Assembly: GCA_027257055.1 (NCBI GenBank)
Contig: JAPVLO010000384.1
Span: 1,240,001 to 1,304,000 of the forward strand
DNA length: 64,000 nt
Origin: Cephalopachus bancanus
Lineage: Eukaryota; Chordata; Mammalia; Primates; Tarsiidae
Direction: 5' to 3'
Shown here: piece after piece, positions 1-11,849 of the stretch
Layout: each line of letters starts with the position of its first letter
How positions within the stretch are numbered: the stretch's first letter is position 1
The notes under the pieces: generated by a model
The model's input: only the letters and a program-made list of their open reading frames with translations
Told to the model about the DNA's origin: nothing
The model's database searches: none
Made by a program: the position numbers and the translations under genes

Positions 1-837
1 CTCATAACTCAGGGAAACTCCAGGGCGGATAACGCGGCCCGACAAGCAGCCTTGGGGTCCATCCCCAGCATGGCCCAACAAGCAGCCTCGGGGTCCATCC
101 CCCCTATGGCAGCTGTTACCTGCCCTGGTCCAAGCCATATGCCTCCCACTAATTCACCACCGCCAAACCCCCCCCTCTATTCCGACCTCATCCCATATCT
201 ACACTCAATCTTCCATACCAATCCCTCTGCTCTAATGTCTTTCCTAAAAAACTTCTTCACCCTCGACCCCCACCATATAAAGCTTATAAAAACCATTACC
301 TCTCAATGTTCTGTCTGCCCGCGAACTAATCCCCATACCCCCTTAAAAACCCGGGGAAAATTTCCCACGCATCAGGCCGGGGTCAGGTTGACTTTACTGT
401 CATGCCCTCAGTTCGCAACATCAAATACCTCCTCGTCTTGGTCGACACCCTTTTTTGGATGGGTAGAGGCATACCCCCCCACAAACAAACGAGCAGCAAC
501 TGTAGGGTCCATCCTTGCCAATCACATAATTCCTAGGTTTGGTGTCCCCTTTTTCTCTCAGTCTGATAATGGACCCGAATTTACCTCACGAGTGGTACAA
601 TCCCTAACAACCGACCTCCACATTAACTGGCATTTCCATATCCCATACCACCCACAATCGTCCGGAAAGGTTGAGCGAGCCAATCGCACCCTCAAGGACA
701 CTCTCACCAAATTATCCCTTGAACTCCATCGAGACTGGGGCTCCCCCCTCCCACTGGCCCCCTTCCGCATGCGAGTTCTCCCAAAAAAAAACCCTCCCAA
801 CTCTCGCCCTTTTTAAGTGATGTATGGCCGTCCAGCG
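1..837 (+). pseudogene. Class I ERV pol remnant: RNase H tail and integrase
   Basis: The frame is open from the left window edge, so pol begins outside. The first residues (GNSRADNAARQAA) match the end of a gammaretroviral-type RNase H. Further on come a CxxC of the integrase zinc domain (SQCSVC), and the later catalytic-core motifs QSDNGPEF and SSGKVERANRTLK, which hold the second Asp and the Glu of D,D-35-E. The first-Asp region near 380-450 lies in a different frame from the rest, so at least one pair of frameshifts is present. Integrase normally joins viral DNA to the chromosome; this copy cannot. Codons are C-rich and G-poor. Assignment to class I is by motif style; the exact family is not known to me. 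Confidence 0.8.
36..107 (+). repeat. 36-bp tandem duplication inside ERV pol
   Basis: Two adjacent 36-bp copies (36-71 and 72-107) begin GGCCC and differ at only a few bases. They keep the reading frame and add 12 residues between the RNase H tail and the integrase. Confidence 0.8.
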
Positions 838-2199
838 CTGCCCCAGGAGTCCCCACTACAATCTGACACCTAATCACATACTTTACCCCCCCTTGTCTTT
901 TATTCGTTCCCACATTTGGGAATATCAAAACCTCCTGTTACCTGTCTCGTCCAAAGGTCAAACCCCCTCCTCTTATTCCTGGACAATGGGTCTATTTTTC
1001 TGACCGGAAAATAAAACTCATCTCAACCCAAAGTGGTCTGAACCTCTTCAAGTAGTTTTATCCACTCCCCCGGCAGCAAATCTTATCCCGCCCAACGTCA
1101 GGTTACCCCATGGATTCACATTTCCCATCTTAAACCTGCCACCCCCCCTTCCTCACAATCCCCCCATAATAATACTTGTCCACCTACGCCCGGTACACCT
1201 GCTCCCAGGTTCCAGACCAAACCCCTTAAATTTCGCCCGTCTCGACTCACCCCTCATCCCCAAACCCCAAAACCAACCCAACATCCGGATATAAACAGAA
1301 AACTTGTGACCCTTGGCCCCTCTCCCTTTTTTGGCCTAATGCCGTCCTACTTACTATATTACTCACCAGCTCAGCACCCACAAACTGGCCTGCAGCAAAA
1401 ATTCTGTTAGCTACTACCTATCTCTTAATTGTCACCAGCTTTGTTCTCATCAGATGTCTCCCCTTTGAGACCAAAATAACCCCGATTTTACCTCCCGTTA
1501 CAGTTTAACCCTATTCATATTAATAAGCCTAGCCCAAAAACTTTACAATATCATGGGGCATGGCTGATTGGACTTGCAACCGATGCGTCTCTGTAGGAAA
1601 AACCCCGACTCTACCAGTGATCCCCAGTATGTGATATTATCAAAATTTTCATGCCAACTAGGAAACAAAAATACTGGGGCCCCAACCCCCTTGTCAGGGC
1701 TTCATGTGCTTTTAGTTTTCTCCAACAGCGCCTGGCAGAGCTCTCTCGAATAACGGTCAACCAATTACTATTACAATCATACTCGCCCCTTCCATTCGAA
1801 CCACCTCCGACCCCATACCAGCCTTAATTACTTAACAAATATCAACCCGTTACAATAAAATCTAGGGTTATAACAGCCCATAACAACCTAATTTTTATCT
1901 AATTTTTTCTTTTAAGATATGTTCTCTTCCAGATTCTCTATCTACCTCCACAGTCTGCTTCAAGACAGCTGGCTGCTACCAACCTCGTGCCCGCTAGAGG
2001 AGTGGCCGGAACAAGTCGCCATTCTACATCTGCAAGGGACCTTTATAGAACTCTTGCCTTCAGAAATCTTCACCTTCAGCGCTTATCTCTGGGCCCTGTT
2101 CTGGCTGGTTCTGTGCCCTTCCCCCACCTCACCCCACAACACCCACATCCAGCAGGAAGCAACCAGAAAGAATAATGACGCCCCTCTCCCAAATAAACA
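838..2199 (+). pseudogene. Degraded end of pol and env region of the class I ERV
   Basis: The integrase C-terminal end can be followed in shifted frames; the residues WIHISHLKP, typical of gammaretroviral integrase ends, read at 1111-1137. Beyond about 1290 the position and the C-rich, G-poor base composition fit an env gene. I cannot identify SU or TM motifs with confidence, and all frames are interrupted. The segment at 1919-2199 stays open in two frames but shows no clear fusion peptide or membrane anchor. Confidence 0.5.
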
Positions 2200-2212
2200 G
2201 AAAAGGTGGGAA
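2200..2212 (+). other. Polypurine tract of the class I ERV
   Basis: A purine run (AGAAAAGGTGGGA type) directly precedes a TG dinucleotide that opens the LTR. This is the usual place for the plus-strand primer of a retrovirus. Confidence 0.7.
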
Positions 2213-2690
2213 TGAAAGGCACGGGGAACAGCCAGAAGGATGTCTCCCGAGATGGCGCCAACACTAGGGAACCTAACAAAGACAACAAAGGCCGTAAATT
2301 CCTACCTCTCCCGCTCGCGTGAAACTTAAAACTCATGCACAAACATTATCTCCCTATAGGAATATTACCTCATAGCTCCCTCCAATAAAGACCCTAAGAT
2401 GGCTCTGGCTGGCATGGCCAGGCTCAGAGAGCACAGGCCGCCCCCTCCCAAAACCGATAAATACAGACCTCTCTCTCGCCCTCTCTCTCTCACGCCCTTT
2501 TCCCACCAGGCGGTTACAGACCTCCTTCCCTCTCCCTGTAGCTGCTGCTCTAATAAATCTCTTGGCCTCAAAGGTACCAAGTCTCAATGGCGTCATTGTC
2601 CTTCACCCGTGGCCACCTCCATAGAGCTTGGGCTCGCTGCTGGCACTGAGGAGTGTCTCGGCGCTCATGTTTTTAGTCAAGTATGCACAG
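2213..2690 (+). mobile_element. 3' LTR of the class I ERV
   Basis: The element starts TGAAAGGC just after the polypurine tract. It holds a TATA-like GATAAATA near 2455, a CT-rich stretch, and a polyadenylation signal AATAAA at 2552-2557, then a U5-like GT- and T-rich part. The right end is uncertain (CA at about 2666 or 2690). No 5' LTR lies in the window, so target duplications cannot be checked. Confidence 0.7.
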
Positions 2691-2699
2691 TAATTTCAA

Positions 2700-3380
2700 A
2701 GGAAGTTTGTCACTCTGTTTTCTAATTTCTTTTGCCTTTTGACCTAGAAATAGTAAAACAATAAATGATAACATCAACAAAAAGCTACAGATAACAAGTG
2801 TTACATGAAGCTGATTCTAAACGTAGCTAATGAGGGTGGGCAGGGTCCGTTTCTAATATTTCACATGAACATGTGTCTGGGCAGCATCCCTGGGGTCTGG
2901 TTTCTGCTCTGCCACCTGGAACCACATGTAATATCGTATCAGCCACAAACTCTCTGATTCAAAATTCCTGATCTTTTGAGCATAAACGAAAGGAGGGACT
3001 CTGAGAAACTTAGAATAAACTTAGTTCACATTTTGCCTCAGCATAACCATTTTTGCTTCGACTGACATGCGTTGAATTCAGCACAAGTTAGGCATAAATA
3101 GATAAATTTCCAATAGGCAGGTTTTGGGAAACATTCAGACATTTTTACTGCAGGTCAAGCTGGCAGCCCACCCCACCCCTTGGCAAATCTCCATCGGATG
3201 CAAGGCAAGACAGACAAACCTTTCAATTCATAGTTTGGCATAATAATCTCTAGGAGACTTTCAGATTTCTTGTCCAAGGTAGATGGTCAAAAATCACTCC
3301 TTAGCTGGCTGAAAGCATAGAAGTGATATTAAGATCATCAATTTGCTAAGGTGCTTGTGGATTGGAAACATCTGACAGGT
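2700..3380. other. No gene or repeat recognised
   Basis: AT-rich sequence without long frames or clear repeat signatures by eye. Confidence 0.5.
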
Positions 3381-3845
3381 CTCTTGCAGGAAAACCCCTC
3401 CCCTTGTCTCCTCCCATCTAGCCCACCACCATGGCAGCAATCATATGACTAACTCACCCATCTACCTACTGTCCAGCACCTGGAATCAGTACCTGCGCTT
3501 ACCTGCCCCTTTGTGATAACTTGGAACATGCCACCACCCAACCACCTTCATGACCATCCCCCATCAAAGGGAAGGATTAAAAGAACTCAGTCATGAGCAA
3601 ACAGATGCAATTGCCAGGCCATTGGGGTCATTGACTTGCTAAGCTATGGTGTAGCCTCATGTTCTCTGAGCTATGGCAAGGCCATGTTTCTTGACTTTGG
3701 CCCCCTTTCTCTACCTTGGGGAGGTGAATTTAGTTTTTAAATAGTCTATATTTTCTAATCTAACTTCTGTGCAATTCTTTGTATCTTTCTCATGGCATTG
3801 GATCCCATACCAGACACCCACATCCCCAGCAGGCCTGACCTAACA
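3380..3845 (+). mobile_element. Possible old LTR remnant
   Basis: The composition is C-rich in the left part, with a GATTAAAAG motif near 3575, and the segment ends in CTAACA. It is followed by TGGAGATCCCACTGGGA, which weakly resembles a primer-binding site such as that for tRNA-Thr. There is no partner LTR and no clear AATAAA, so this is tentative. Confidence 0.3.
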
Positions 3846-3905
3846 TTCTGGAGATCCCACTGGGAGTGTGCCCTAACAATCTACAATAGACCAGGCATTT
3901 TATTT

Positions 3906-4217
3906 TATTTAGTTATTTATTTATTTGATCTTTTTTGAGTTGGTGTCTCATTCTGTCTCATTCTGCTGCTGGAGTGCAATGGCACGCTCCTGGCCACAGC
4001 AACCTTGACCTGCTGGGCTCCAGTGATCCTTCCATCTCAGCCTTCCAAGTAGCTGGGACTACAGGCCCACGCCACCATGCCCAGCTAATTTTTGGATTTA
4101 TTGTAGAGATAGGTCTCGCCAAGTTGCCCACGCTGGTCTCGAACCCATGGGCTCAGGCAGTCTCACCTCGGTCTCCCAAAGTACTAGGATTATAGGCGTG
4201 AGCAGCACGTCCAGCCC
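3906..4217 (-). mobile_element. Alu SINE, antisense
   Basis: A T-rich start is followed by the reverse complement of a dimeric Alu ending in CCAGCCC. Flanking copies of AGACCAGGCATTTTATTT (near 3888) and AGACCAGACATTTTATTT (near 4219) form a target-site duplication. Confidence 0.9.
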
Positions 4218-4284
4218 AAGACCAGACATTTTATTTATTTATTTATTTGGTTTTTTAATTTTTTTAGATTTATTTCATTTCTTT

Positions 4285-4402
4285 TTTTAATTTTAATTTT
4301 TATTATAAAGATGTGGCGTACCTTTCAGGTTTAGGTATACAAACATTGATCATGCAGATACCCTTGTTGATGAGGTATGCCCCTCCCTCCCTAGACTAGG
4401 AA
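4285..4402 (-). mobile_element. L1 3' end fragment, antisense
   Basis: A T-rich stretch is followed by the complement of the L1 3' UTR (motif AGGTATACAAAC...CCTTGTTGATGAGGTATGCCCC). The same 3' end recurs at 44.8, 45.0 and 60.6 kb. Confidence 0.8.
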
Positions 4403-4404
4403 TT

Positions 4405-4570
4405 TTAAATAACACATCTCTAATCTTTGAAACAACCCTATAATTTAGGAATTATTATTCCTACTTGTTGTATGAAGCAGTGAAGTCTCAGGTTAGTTAA
4501 GTGTTTCATTGCCAAGCAACTTCAAAACGGTCAAAATAGAACTTGAACCTATTCACTCTGGCTCCAAAGT
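4405..4570 (+). mobile_element. MIR fragment
   Basis: Resembles the MIR core and tail: a pattern like ATTATTCCTACTTG...AAG...GTCTCAGGTTAGTTAAGTG, then TTGAACC. Heavily diverged. Confidence 0.5.
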
Positions 4571-5424
4571 CAAGCAGGACCCTTTCATTGCGTTATCCTT
4601 CTTCCTGGGAGCCATGAAAGAAAGGGATATGGAGTGAATCATTGCTCTTCATGGTTTTGTATAGCTCTAAGCATGTATGAGGCATGCTATCACCCTCATC
4701 TAGCTAGCTAACACCAGTGCTCTGTGGGTGTGAATCCTTTCTGTCTCACTGCAGTTGGGCGCCAGGGAGCCTTTCCATTGTAGCACTGGGCTTCCATATG
4801 GAGTTATGAGCAAGCTACTTAGTTGTTTTCAGCTTCCTCTTGAAGGCATTATTTTCTCATTGTGTTCATCACTGTGATTGCAAAGAACCCAGAACAAAGT
4901 CTGATATTTCTAGATCAAGAAGGATTTTCACGGCAGAGTTTTGGGGTGAGAAGGCAATCAAGGGGCATAGACTTTGGTTACAAAAGAGTTGGCATCTCTG
5001 GGGTATTTCAATACTTCCTTTGAGAAAGGCCAAAATGACATTTGAAATTAAAGTTTTATTGTTGCAAATTTCATTCAGACATCTTTTGCTTTAAAAAGTG
5101 AGCGCTCTCGAGAAAGCAGAGACATTCTGACTGCTAAAAAATCTGCTTCTCACTCAGATTTTCTGGGAGTCTCTCAGAACAACATTTTGTCATGTAAAGT
5201 GTACTACAGAAAAAAATCACATTCATTGCATTTAATTTTGAGGTTCATCCTATGCCCAGAAAAGCTGTGATTTAGCTTTCTACTGAATGAGCAATAGAAC
5301 AACTCTTCATCTCTGACAGAGGAGTCAATTTCTTAAAAATATCATTCTAAAAAAAAGCTTCTTTTCATTTAAATATTGATGTTTATTTGCACTTCTAAAG
5401 GTGCAAGTAACAATTTAAATGAAT
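4571..5424. other. No gene or repeat recognised
   Basis: Ordinary intergenic-looking sequence. The frame at 4840-5094 has no family signature and no supporting context. Confidence 0.5.
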
Positions 5425-5930
5425 AATATGATCTGGAGTCAATCTGAACTTACATCCCAGTTCTGTCACCTTAAAAGGGTCAGCTCAGCTCTCTGAGACT
5501 TTTATTTTTTATTTTTTTGAGTTGGAGTCTCACTCCGTCGCCCGGACTGGAGGGCAGTGGCATGCTCCCGGCCACCGCAGCCTCGACCTGCTGGGCTCCC
5601 GGCGATCCGTCTGCCTCAGCTTTCCAAGTAACCAGAACTACAGGCACGCACCAGCATGCCTGGCTAATTCTTGATTTATTGTACAGACGAGGTCTCGCCA
5701 AGTTGCCGAGATGGTTCTCGAACTTGCAGGCTCAGGCAATCCACTCACCTTGGCCTCCCAAAGTGCTGGGATGACAGTCTGAGCCACTGAGCCCGGCCTC
5801 TGAGCCTTTTTTGAATGTGTAACATGGATATGCTTATGCCTTCTTTGCCCAGTTTTTCCTAAGGCTAGATTTAGAAAATGTTTGCAAAGTGCCTGTCATG
5901 TGAGAAACACCCATTAAAGGCTTGTTATTA
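5425..5930 (+). mobile_element. MIR copy split by an Alu
   Basis: Left part (5425-5500): GGAGTCAATCTGAACTTACATCCCAG style MIR 5' half. Right part (5811-5930): the MIR 3' half with AAAGTGCCTGTCATGTGAG. The Alu at 5501-5797 sits between them. Confidence 0.6.
5501..5797 (-). mobile_element. Alu SINE, antisense, inserted in a MIR
   Basis: Complete dimeric Alu complement, from the T-rich start to GAGCCCGGC. The flanks repeat CTCTGAGACTTTT / CTCTGAGCCTTTT as a target-site duplication. Confidence 0.92.
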
Positions 5931-5945
5931 TCTTTATTATATCAT

Positions 5946-7324
5946 GGCCGAAACACACCCCTCCCTCAGGATAGTGTTGTATATATTGGTATCTCCTTGC
6001 CTTGAGGGAGTGTGAGCATCTGAGTCATAAGGGCTCCTCTGGTCTTCACATTTGAGAAGGGGATTTTAGACTATTGTATGATCCCATAATATCAAAAAAA
6101 AGAGAGATGTTGGCATCGTCAGAGGCCTGTGATTCAAAGACTTCTCCATTCCCCCCCTCTGTTCTTTAAAGCCAGTTTTTGCATTAATTCAAACAGAAGC
6201 ATCTGCAGGGCTTTCTTTCCTGCTGACTTCACTGCAGTAGTTGGGTGAAGTCCCTTTGTCTGGTCTATGTGATTTAAAAGTCATGTTTCTTTTGATTTGG
6301 AGTAAAGGAGTGAAAGGTCATTAATGTAAGAATTTTGGGTTATGTGTCTGTCATTGTACTTTCTCAAAATAATTTATAATTTGTCCATAATATAATAGAC
6401 TAATTTTTAATTCCTTAAGAAATCAGGAGGTAAACATATTTGAAAGAGATGGACAGAAGATTTCAATGAAATGTTTATGTGTGTATACATAAACATATGC
6501 ATCTCTATACACACATGCATACATATTTTCCGTATGTAAAATGCTTTTGATCCCTTAAGTGTTATGAAACACAATTATCTTAGAGATAATACTTGATGCT
6601 TTAAATAGCTAAATATACCAACAAAGAAGAAAATATTTACTGGTAATTATATTTCAGGAGTAAGCAAAGCACAGTGGGGGAAACGCGTGCCGTGGTAAGG
6701 AGAGTGGAACGCAGAGCTCCATTAGTTCAGTGAACGTGTCTAAAGTTGCTACAAAGGTAAGTGTAAATGGAACATGCACTTCCAGCTGGTTCCAGTCCAG
6801 ACGTGGAGATGGAAATGTAAACCAGTAAGTTAAAGTATGGGTGGTGGGAATGTAACTCACAGACTTCTACTGCTGCACTTATCGCAGGATAAAAGCAGTC
6901 ACAACAAAGAGAAGGAAGTGGTAGACCGTGTGCTGTGGTGTAGGGAAGAGGGGGTGAAGCTTTATTAAAGCATGGGCATTTGGCCAGTGGGGTAGAGGGA
7001 CCAGTGAAACATCTTAAGATCACACACCTTCTGGTCTTCAAGTTGGCCGTCTACAAAATGAAGGAGTTCAACCGAATGAGTTCTAAGTTCACTTTTAGCT
7101 TTAGAAATATTGTTCTGTGAAATAGAAGAGGTCAAGAAAGGAGATGATGACTAACTTAATTCTCATTGAAAGTTGATGAATTAGATTTAAATCCCTAGAT
7201 AGAATTCCAGTGTGAATTTCTTGGTCCTTTTTTTCTTAATCTATACACAAGTCTTAAAGACCAAATTAAGTCTGAATTAAGATTTAAAACATTGTAAATT
7301 CAAAGTCTTTGCATTAAAATCGCT
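5946..7324. other. No gene or repeat recognised
   Basis: AT-rich sequence; a short TG/CA-rich patch lies near 6478-6530. Antisense frames at 6654-7041 have no recognisable domain. Confidence 0.5.
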
Positions 7325-7395
7325 TGGGATAATGCAGATAGCCTGGTTTTTGAAGTCAAGCGAATCTGGGTTCAATTCTTGCCTCTACTGTTTAT
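7325..7395 (+). mobile_element. MIR fragment
   Basis: Contains GAAGTCAAGCGAATCTGGG followed by TTCAATTCTTGCCTCTACTG, the tRNA-derived 5' part of MIR. Confidence 0.55.
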
Positions 7396-7429
7396 GGGGG
7401 TAAAGACAGTGGGTGAGCATTTAGGTGGT

Positions 7430-7592
7430 GTCGATGGACCTGAAGCATCACCATTGCGAGGCATGCACATTCTCAAGCCTCATCCAGTCTTCCAAAATTA
7501 GAAACACTTAGGGCAGAACCCAGCAATCTACCTTTCAATAATCCTTCCAAGTTATATTCGTGCACTCTAGAATATGAGAACTGCTGATGTAC
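7430..7592 (+). mobile_element. MER5-type hAT DNA transposon fossil
   Basis: Pattern of ATGGACCTGAAGCATCACC, then AATTAGAAA...CAGAACCCAGCAATCTA and a terminal ATGAGAACTGCTG, as in MER5A non-autonomous elements. Confidence 0.6.
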
Positions 7593-8039
7593 AGTGTGGA
7601 GCTGATAACTTACCTTTCTACATAAGAATGAGAATTAAAATTTGTATAGTGGTTGTCAGATTTTAATGATATAGTACATTCATAGCATCACAGGACCTCA
7701 CTAGATGATAACTATTATTTTTATTATTTTACTAACCTAACAATAACCATTGCTCTTTTCGCAAAGAATTTAGAACTGTACCTAGGTTTATTACCTTTCT
7801 GTACTGCTTACAAATTTAAATCTAAGCCTGTTCCATAAATTATATTTTTTGAAAGATGGCATCACATTTGGTGAAGCAAGTGAATTATTGTCTAGAGGTG
7901 CTTCCTAGAAATCACAGTGCATTAGGTGACTGTTGAAACTTTCATTGTGTTGGTATGGAGTAGTCAGCATTTACAGCACACACAAATCTCTTTGTACTGT
8001 CATGCATTGCTGTGGCATACAGGAAACCCTTGAAAAAAT

Positions 8040-8225
8040 TGAGGGCTCAGAGTTCAATGTCATCATTTACCAATTATGACTTTGAGGAACTCTTGGAATG
8101 TCAACGAACCTCAGTTTTCTCATCTATAAAACTGAAGTCCTGATATCTCCCACTGGGTAGTTGTGGCACTCTAATGAGATACATAAATAGGGTAAAGTTC
8201 TTTGTAAAACACACTTTGGCTGGCA
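8040..8225 (+). mobile_element. MIR copy, source-like for a patch in the next L1
   Basis: CCTCAGTTTTCTCATCTATAAAAC, then GTTGTGGCACTCTAATGAGAT, is a standard MIR core. Bases 8131-8185 reappear at 9142-9196 inside the 5' UTR of the following L1. Confidence 0.75.
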
Positions 8226-8577
8226 CATCTAAGTTCAAGTTTGACAGAACACGATTGTTCACTGCATTTGACAAATATTTATTAAACAGCTCCATGATGG
8301 TGAGCAATGTAAAACATTGCACAGTGACAGGCAGAATCTGCCTCTGAGTATTGGTGACATACATTCTTGTGACTCTTTCACTCATGAGCCTATTGAGTAC
8401 TGTATGTAGAAACTGATGTGTTCCTGGACTATTTTACCACTTGAAAAAACTTAACTTTAAAATTCCAAATTGAATGAGGGTGATGAAAAATAAAAATCCT
8501 TAATTATAACTTGGTGCAACTTTCTGGGAAAGCAATTCATCAATATGTATCTAGAGTCATTAAAATTGGGAAAGGGA
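8226..8577. other. Mostly unrecognised; short L2-like trace
   Basis: A stretch near 8260-8310 (TTGACAAATATTTATTAAAC...) resembles an L2/MIR end. The rest is unclassified. Confidence 0.4.
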
Positions 8578-9141
8578 GGAAGATGGTGGTGGAGCCAGCT
8601 GGACTACGTGAGTTCCAGTGTGAGTGAGTGAGTGTATGGAAAGTTTTGCTTGCATGTCTGTAAGTAGGCGTGTGAGTGGCTGCCAGAGTGGGGACTTGGG
8701 AGCAAGTGGCCAGGGCTCTCTGGGTGAAGCAACTGGTGCTGCAATTGCTCTGGTTGGATCCTAGTGCTTCCCAGGGCACAGAAATCAAGTGCCATTTTTA
8801 AAAAAGTAAGCAAAGTTCTTCCTGGGAAGAAGCCGCTGGGAGTGACCATTGGCTCCAGGCTCTGCCTCACCACTGCAGTTCCTGACCATGCACTGGCAGA
8901 AAGGGCTGTGGAAGGAGTACACTGAGGGAGCAGAGAGGCAGAGAACCACTGGGGAAGATGAAACAAGCATGCTGCCACCATCTTGAAAACTGGGCAAGAA
9001 AGTGCTCCGGCTTACTCACCGCAGAGCGACAGACCTGATCTCTGTGACCAGCAGATTAACTACTCGGGGACTGATGGTGACCCAGAGGGAATATACTCAA
9101 AGCACAAACTCCAGAGCGACAGGAAGAGTGCTGCGTCTCAG

Positions 9142-9196
9142 ACTGAAGTCCTGATATCTCCCACTGGGTCGTTGTGGCAATCCAATGAGATACATA
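9142..9196 (+). repeat. 55-bp MIR-derived patch inside the L1 5' UTR
   Basis: Matches 8131-8185 with about three mismatches by eye. The homologous place in the other L1 5' UTR (complement, about 28.6 kb) has only a short unrelated stretch there (GGTGCTCCACAC), while sequence on both sides aligns. Confidence 0.85.
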
Positions 9197-9944
9197 CCTT
9201 ACCCTGATTCAGCAGTGAGATAAAGGGTATGACCAGAAAAGGACAGGGAAGACTCCCAAAGAGACCAGTGGTGAGTCTAGGACTGAGCCAACCCCCTCCT
9301 CCCCAGCAATCCTCTGAATGTCAGACCCACATGTCTGGGTCACAACTGAGAAGGAGAAACCCAGGTGGAACCTGGACATCAGCTGTGATAGGAGGACTCT
9401 ACTCCAGGATAAGCCTGGCTGGAGGGCTCATTCATCCTTCCAGTACCTGGGGAAGAAACAATCACCCACCATTCCACCGGAGGGGATTCTCCTGACCATA
9501 CAAGAGTGGGAGGTGAGGACTGAAACCCCACTCACCCCTACTGCCTCCTCCTCCTTCCCTGGACTGGACATTGGGGAGATTGTGAATGAGGTCACAGTTC
9601 TTCAGGAAACAGCAGAGGGGCGTACCTGTGAACAGCTGGCAGAAACAATTACAGAATCTGCTACAAGTGTGCAGATTGTTTTTTTGTTTGTTTGCCTCTA
9701 AATTTTTTTTCCTTTGTGCATAAATGTGTATGTAGGGGTTCAATCTGCATTCCCCTCACTTTTTTTCTTTCTTTTTTTGTTATTTCTGTCTATGTGTGTA
9801 CATGAATGACTGAACTTTCATCTTTCAGTTTTTTTTTGTTCTTCCCTTTTTTTTAGTTTAATGTGTGTGTGAATGTATGTGTGAGGGTTTGATTTGAATT
9901 TCTTTTTTTCACTCTTTTCTTTTTTTTTCTTCTTTCATTTTGAG

Positions 9945-9948
<4 letters not shown>

Positions 9949-9979
<31 letters not shown>
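9949..9979 (+). repeat. (GT)n microsatellite in the L1 5' UTR
   Basis: About 15 GT units in a T-rich surrounding. The other L1 has an (AC)n run in the equivalent antisense position at 27724-27766. Confidence 0.95.
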
Positions 9980-10450
9980 CAGTTCTCCCATTTTATTTTC
10001 TTCCCCTCCCCCAGTTTATTTTAGTTTTTGTGTGTGCTTTGTTTTTTGCTGTGGTTCCTGCTTTTGTTGTTCTGTGTTTATTTAAAAAAATTTTTTAAGT
10101 TTTGTCCATCTTATTTCATTCTACTTTTCTCTGATCTCCTCATTGCTCTTAATGTATCTTGGACTCAGGGGGTACACACACATACCCATTGCATCATCAT
10201 AAATAGTGGTGGTGGGGAGTGGGTCTCAGGGAAGCCAGACCACAAGCAGTGGACATTGTGATTTGCAAGTAGTTTCTGAATCCTAGCTCCCCATCCTCCA
10301 CTTTACTTGACTCTCAAAACTATAAAAGACAGCAAAGCTTCCCAACCATAGCCCTATTTCAAAGTAGAAAAAATTCAGAGCCCTGATCAGGGAAGAATAG
10401 AAGGCTGAGCAAATATCAGAAGAGAAAGCCTCTCCCCCTGCCACTGAACA

Positions 10451-11460
10451 ATGGAACTAAAGAGAAATGAAAGAGATTTGTCACAAATGAGGAAAAATCA
10501 ATGAAAGAACCAGTGTACCAAAGAGAAAACATCTGAAAAATCAGACCTCAGAGCCCAAACAATGGAAGTCACCAAAGACTGGCCCCAGAATACAACAGGG
10601 ATTAGGTAATGAATGGAAAGAGTGAATAAGACTCAAAAAAGACAAGATGCCACACTAAAAGAACTTGTAACAAAGATTTTGACCATAAAAAATTTTATCC
10701 AGGAAATAAATAGCAAGACGGCAAGCACGGAAAGCAGAATTAATCTAGCTGAAGAAAGAATCTCAGAACTTGAAGACCAAAACATGGTATTAACCTGATG
10801 TGCAAAAAACAAAAAAAGAAAACTCAGAAAGAAAGAACAAAGCCTCCAAGAGATGTGCAATTATATCAAGAGGCCAAACCAATGCCTGATTGGAATCCCA
10901 GAAAAAGAAAGGGAAATGGAGGACACTTTAGAGCAAGTATTCCAAGAGATTACCCAAGGAAACTTTCCTTATCTCACCAGAGATGTCACCATACCAACAC
11001 AAGAGATACAAAGAACTCCCACAAGACATAAAATGAGAAGACCAGTTCCTAGACACATGTAATTCACCTACACACCGTCGTTATGAAAGAAAGAATCATA
11101 AAAGTAAAGGCAGCAAGAGTGAAAGGTCAGATTATCTACTGGGAAAACCAATCAGAATAGCAGCAGAAACACTACAAGCTAGACGGGACTGAAGTCCAAT
11201 ATTCAGAGTCTTCAAAGATAAACAATTTCAACCAAGAATTTCCTACCCAGTCAAGCTCAGTTTCATCAGTGATGGAGAATTAGAATCTTTCCCAGACATC
11301 CAAACCCTAAGAGATTATGCAGCTGCCAGGCCAGCTCTTCAGGAGATGCTTGAAAAGATATTAATAACACAGAAGAAAGAAAAAAGAAGAAGGATCACAC
11401 ACTTCCCAAGAGAACAGGAGAACACAGAATCAACACTGTATACATTGCGACTGTAAATTT
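10451..11460 (+). pseudogene. L1 ORF1 remnant
   Basis: ORF1p normally binds L1 RNA as a trimer. Here the frame is broken. The coiled-coil part is visible at 10613-10798 (TESRINLAEERISELEDQ). The RRM part is in a second frame at 10853-11062 (RPNQCLIGIPEKE, then NFPYLTRDV and EIQRTPTRH). The C-terminal domain follows to about 11450. An ATG at 10451 aligns with one in the other L1, but a stop follows after 17 codons. Confidence 0.8.
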
Positions 11461-11849
11461 AAAAACGCACACATATGAAAAAATGTGGTAGCTATACACA
11501 ATGGAATATTATGCAGCCATTAAGAAGGACAAACATATGGACTTCGTGGCAACTTGGAGGGATTTGGAGTCGATCATACTCAGTGATTTATCACAGAAAC
11601 AAAGAACAGAGTACCCAATGTTCTCACTCATAAGCAGACCCTGAACATTCACCCTAATACTATAAGAAAGGGATGGGCGGTAGCAAAATACTGCTGGGGT
11701 GTGGGGGAGGGGCACAACATCAGTAAGGGTACCCATCTCAAATCAGGCAACGTGGGGACCAAAGGGAGTGTGAAGTCCACTTGCATACCTAATCCTCAAT
11801 TGTACAACACGTCTTTAAAATAAAAAAATAAAAATGATAAAAAGAAAAT

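Larger units (their letters stand above)
8578..11845 (+). mobile_element. L1 with full-looking 5' UTR, ORF1 and 3' end but no ORF2 body
   Basis: The 5' end (GAGGAAGATGGTGGTGGAGCC) matches the 5' end of the other, minus-strand L1 at about 38.0 kb. A 5' UTR of about 1.9 kb follows, then an ORF1 remnant (10451-11460). Near 11476 the sequence jumps to the last part of ORF2 (ATGTGGTAGCTATACACAATGG) and the 3' UTR, ending in an A-rich tail near 11820-11845. Most of ORF2 is missing. Target duplications are not clear. Confidence 0.85.
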
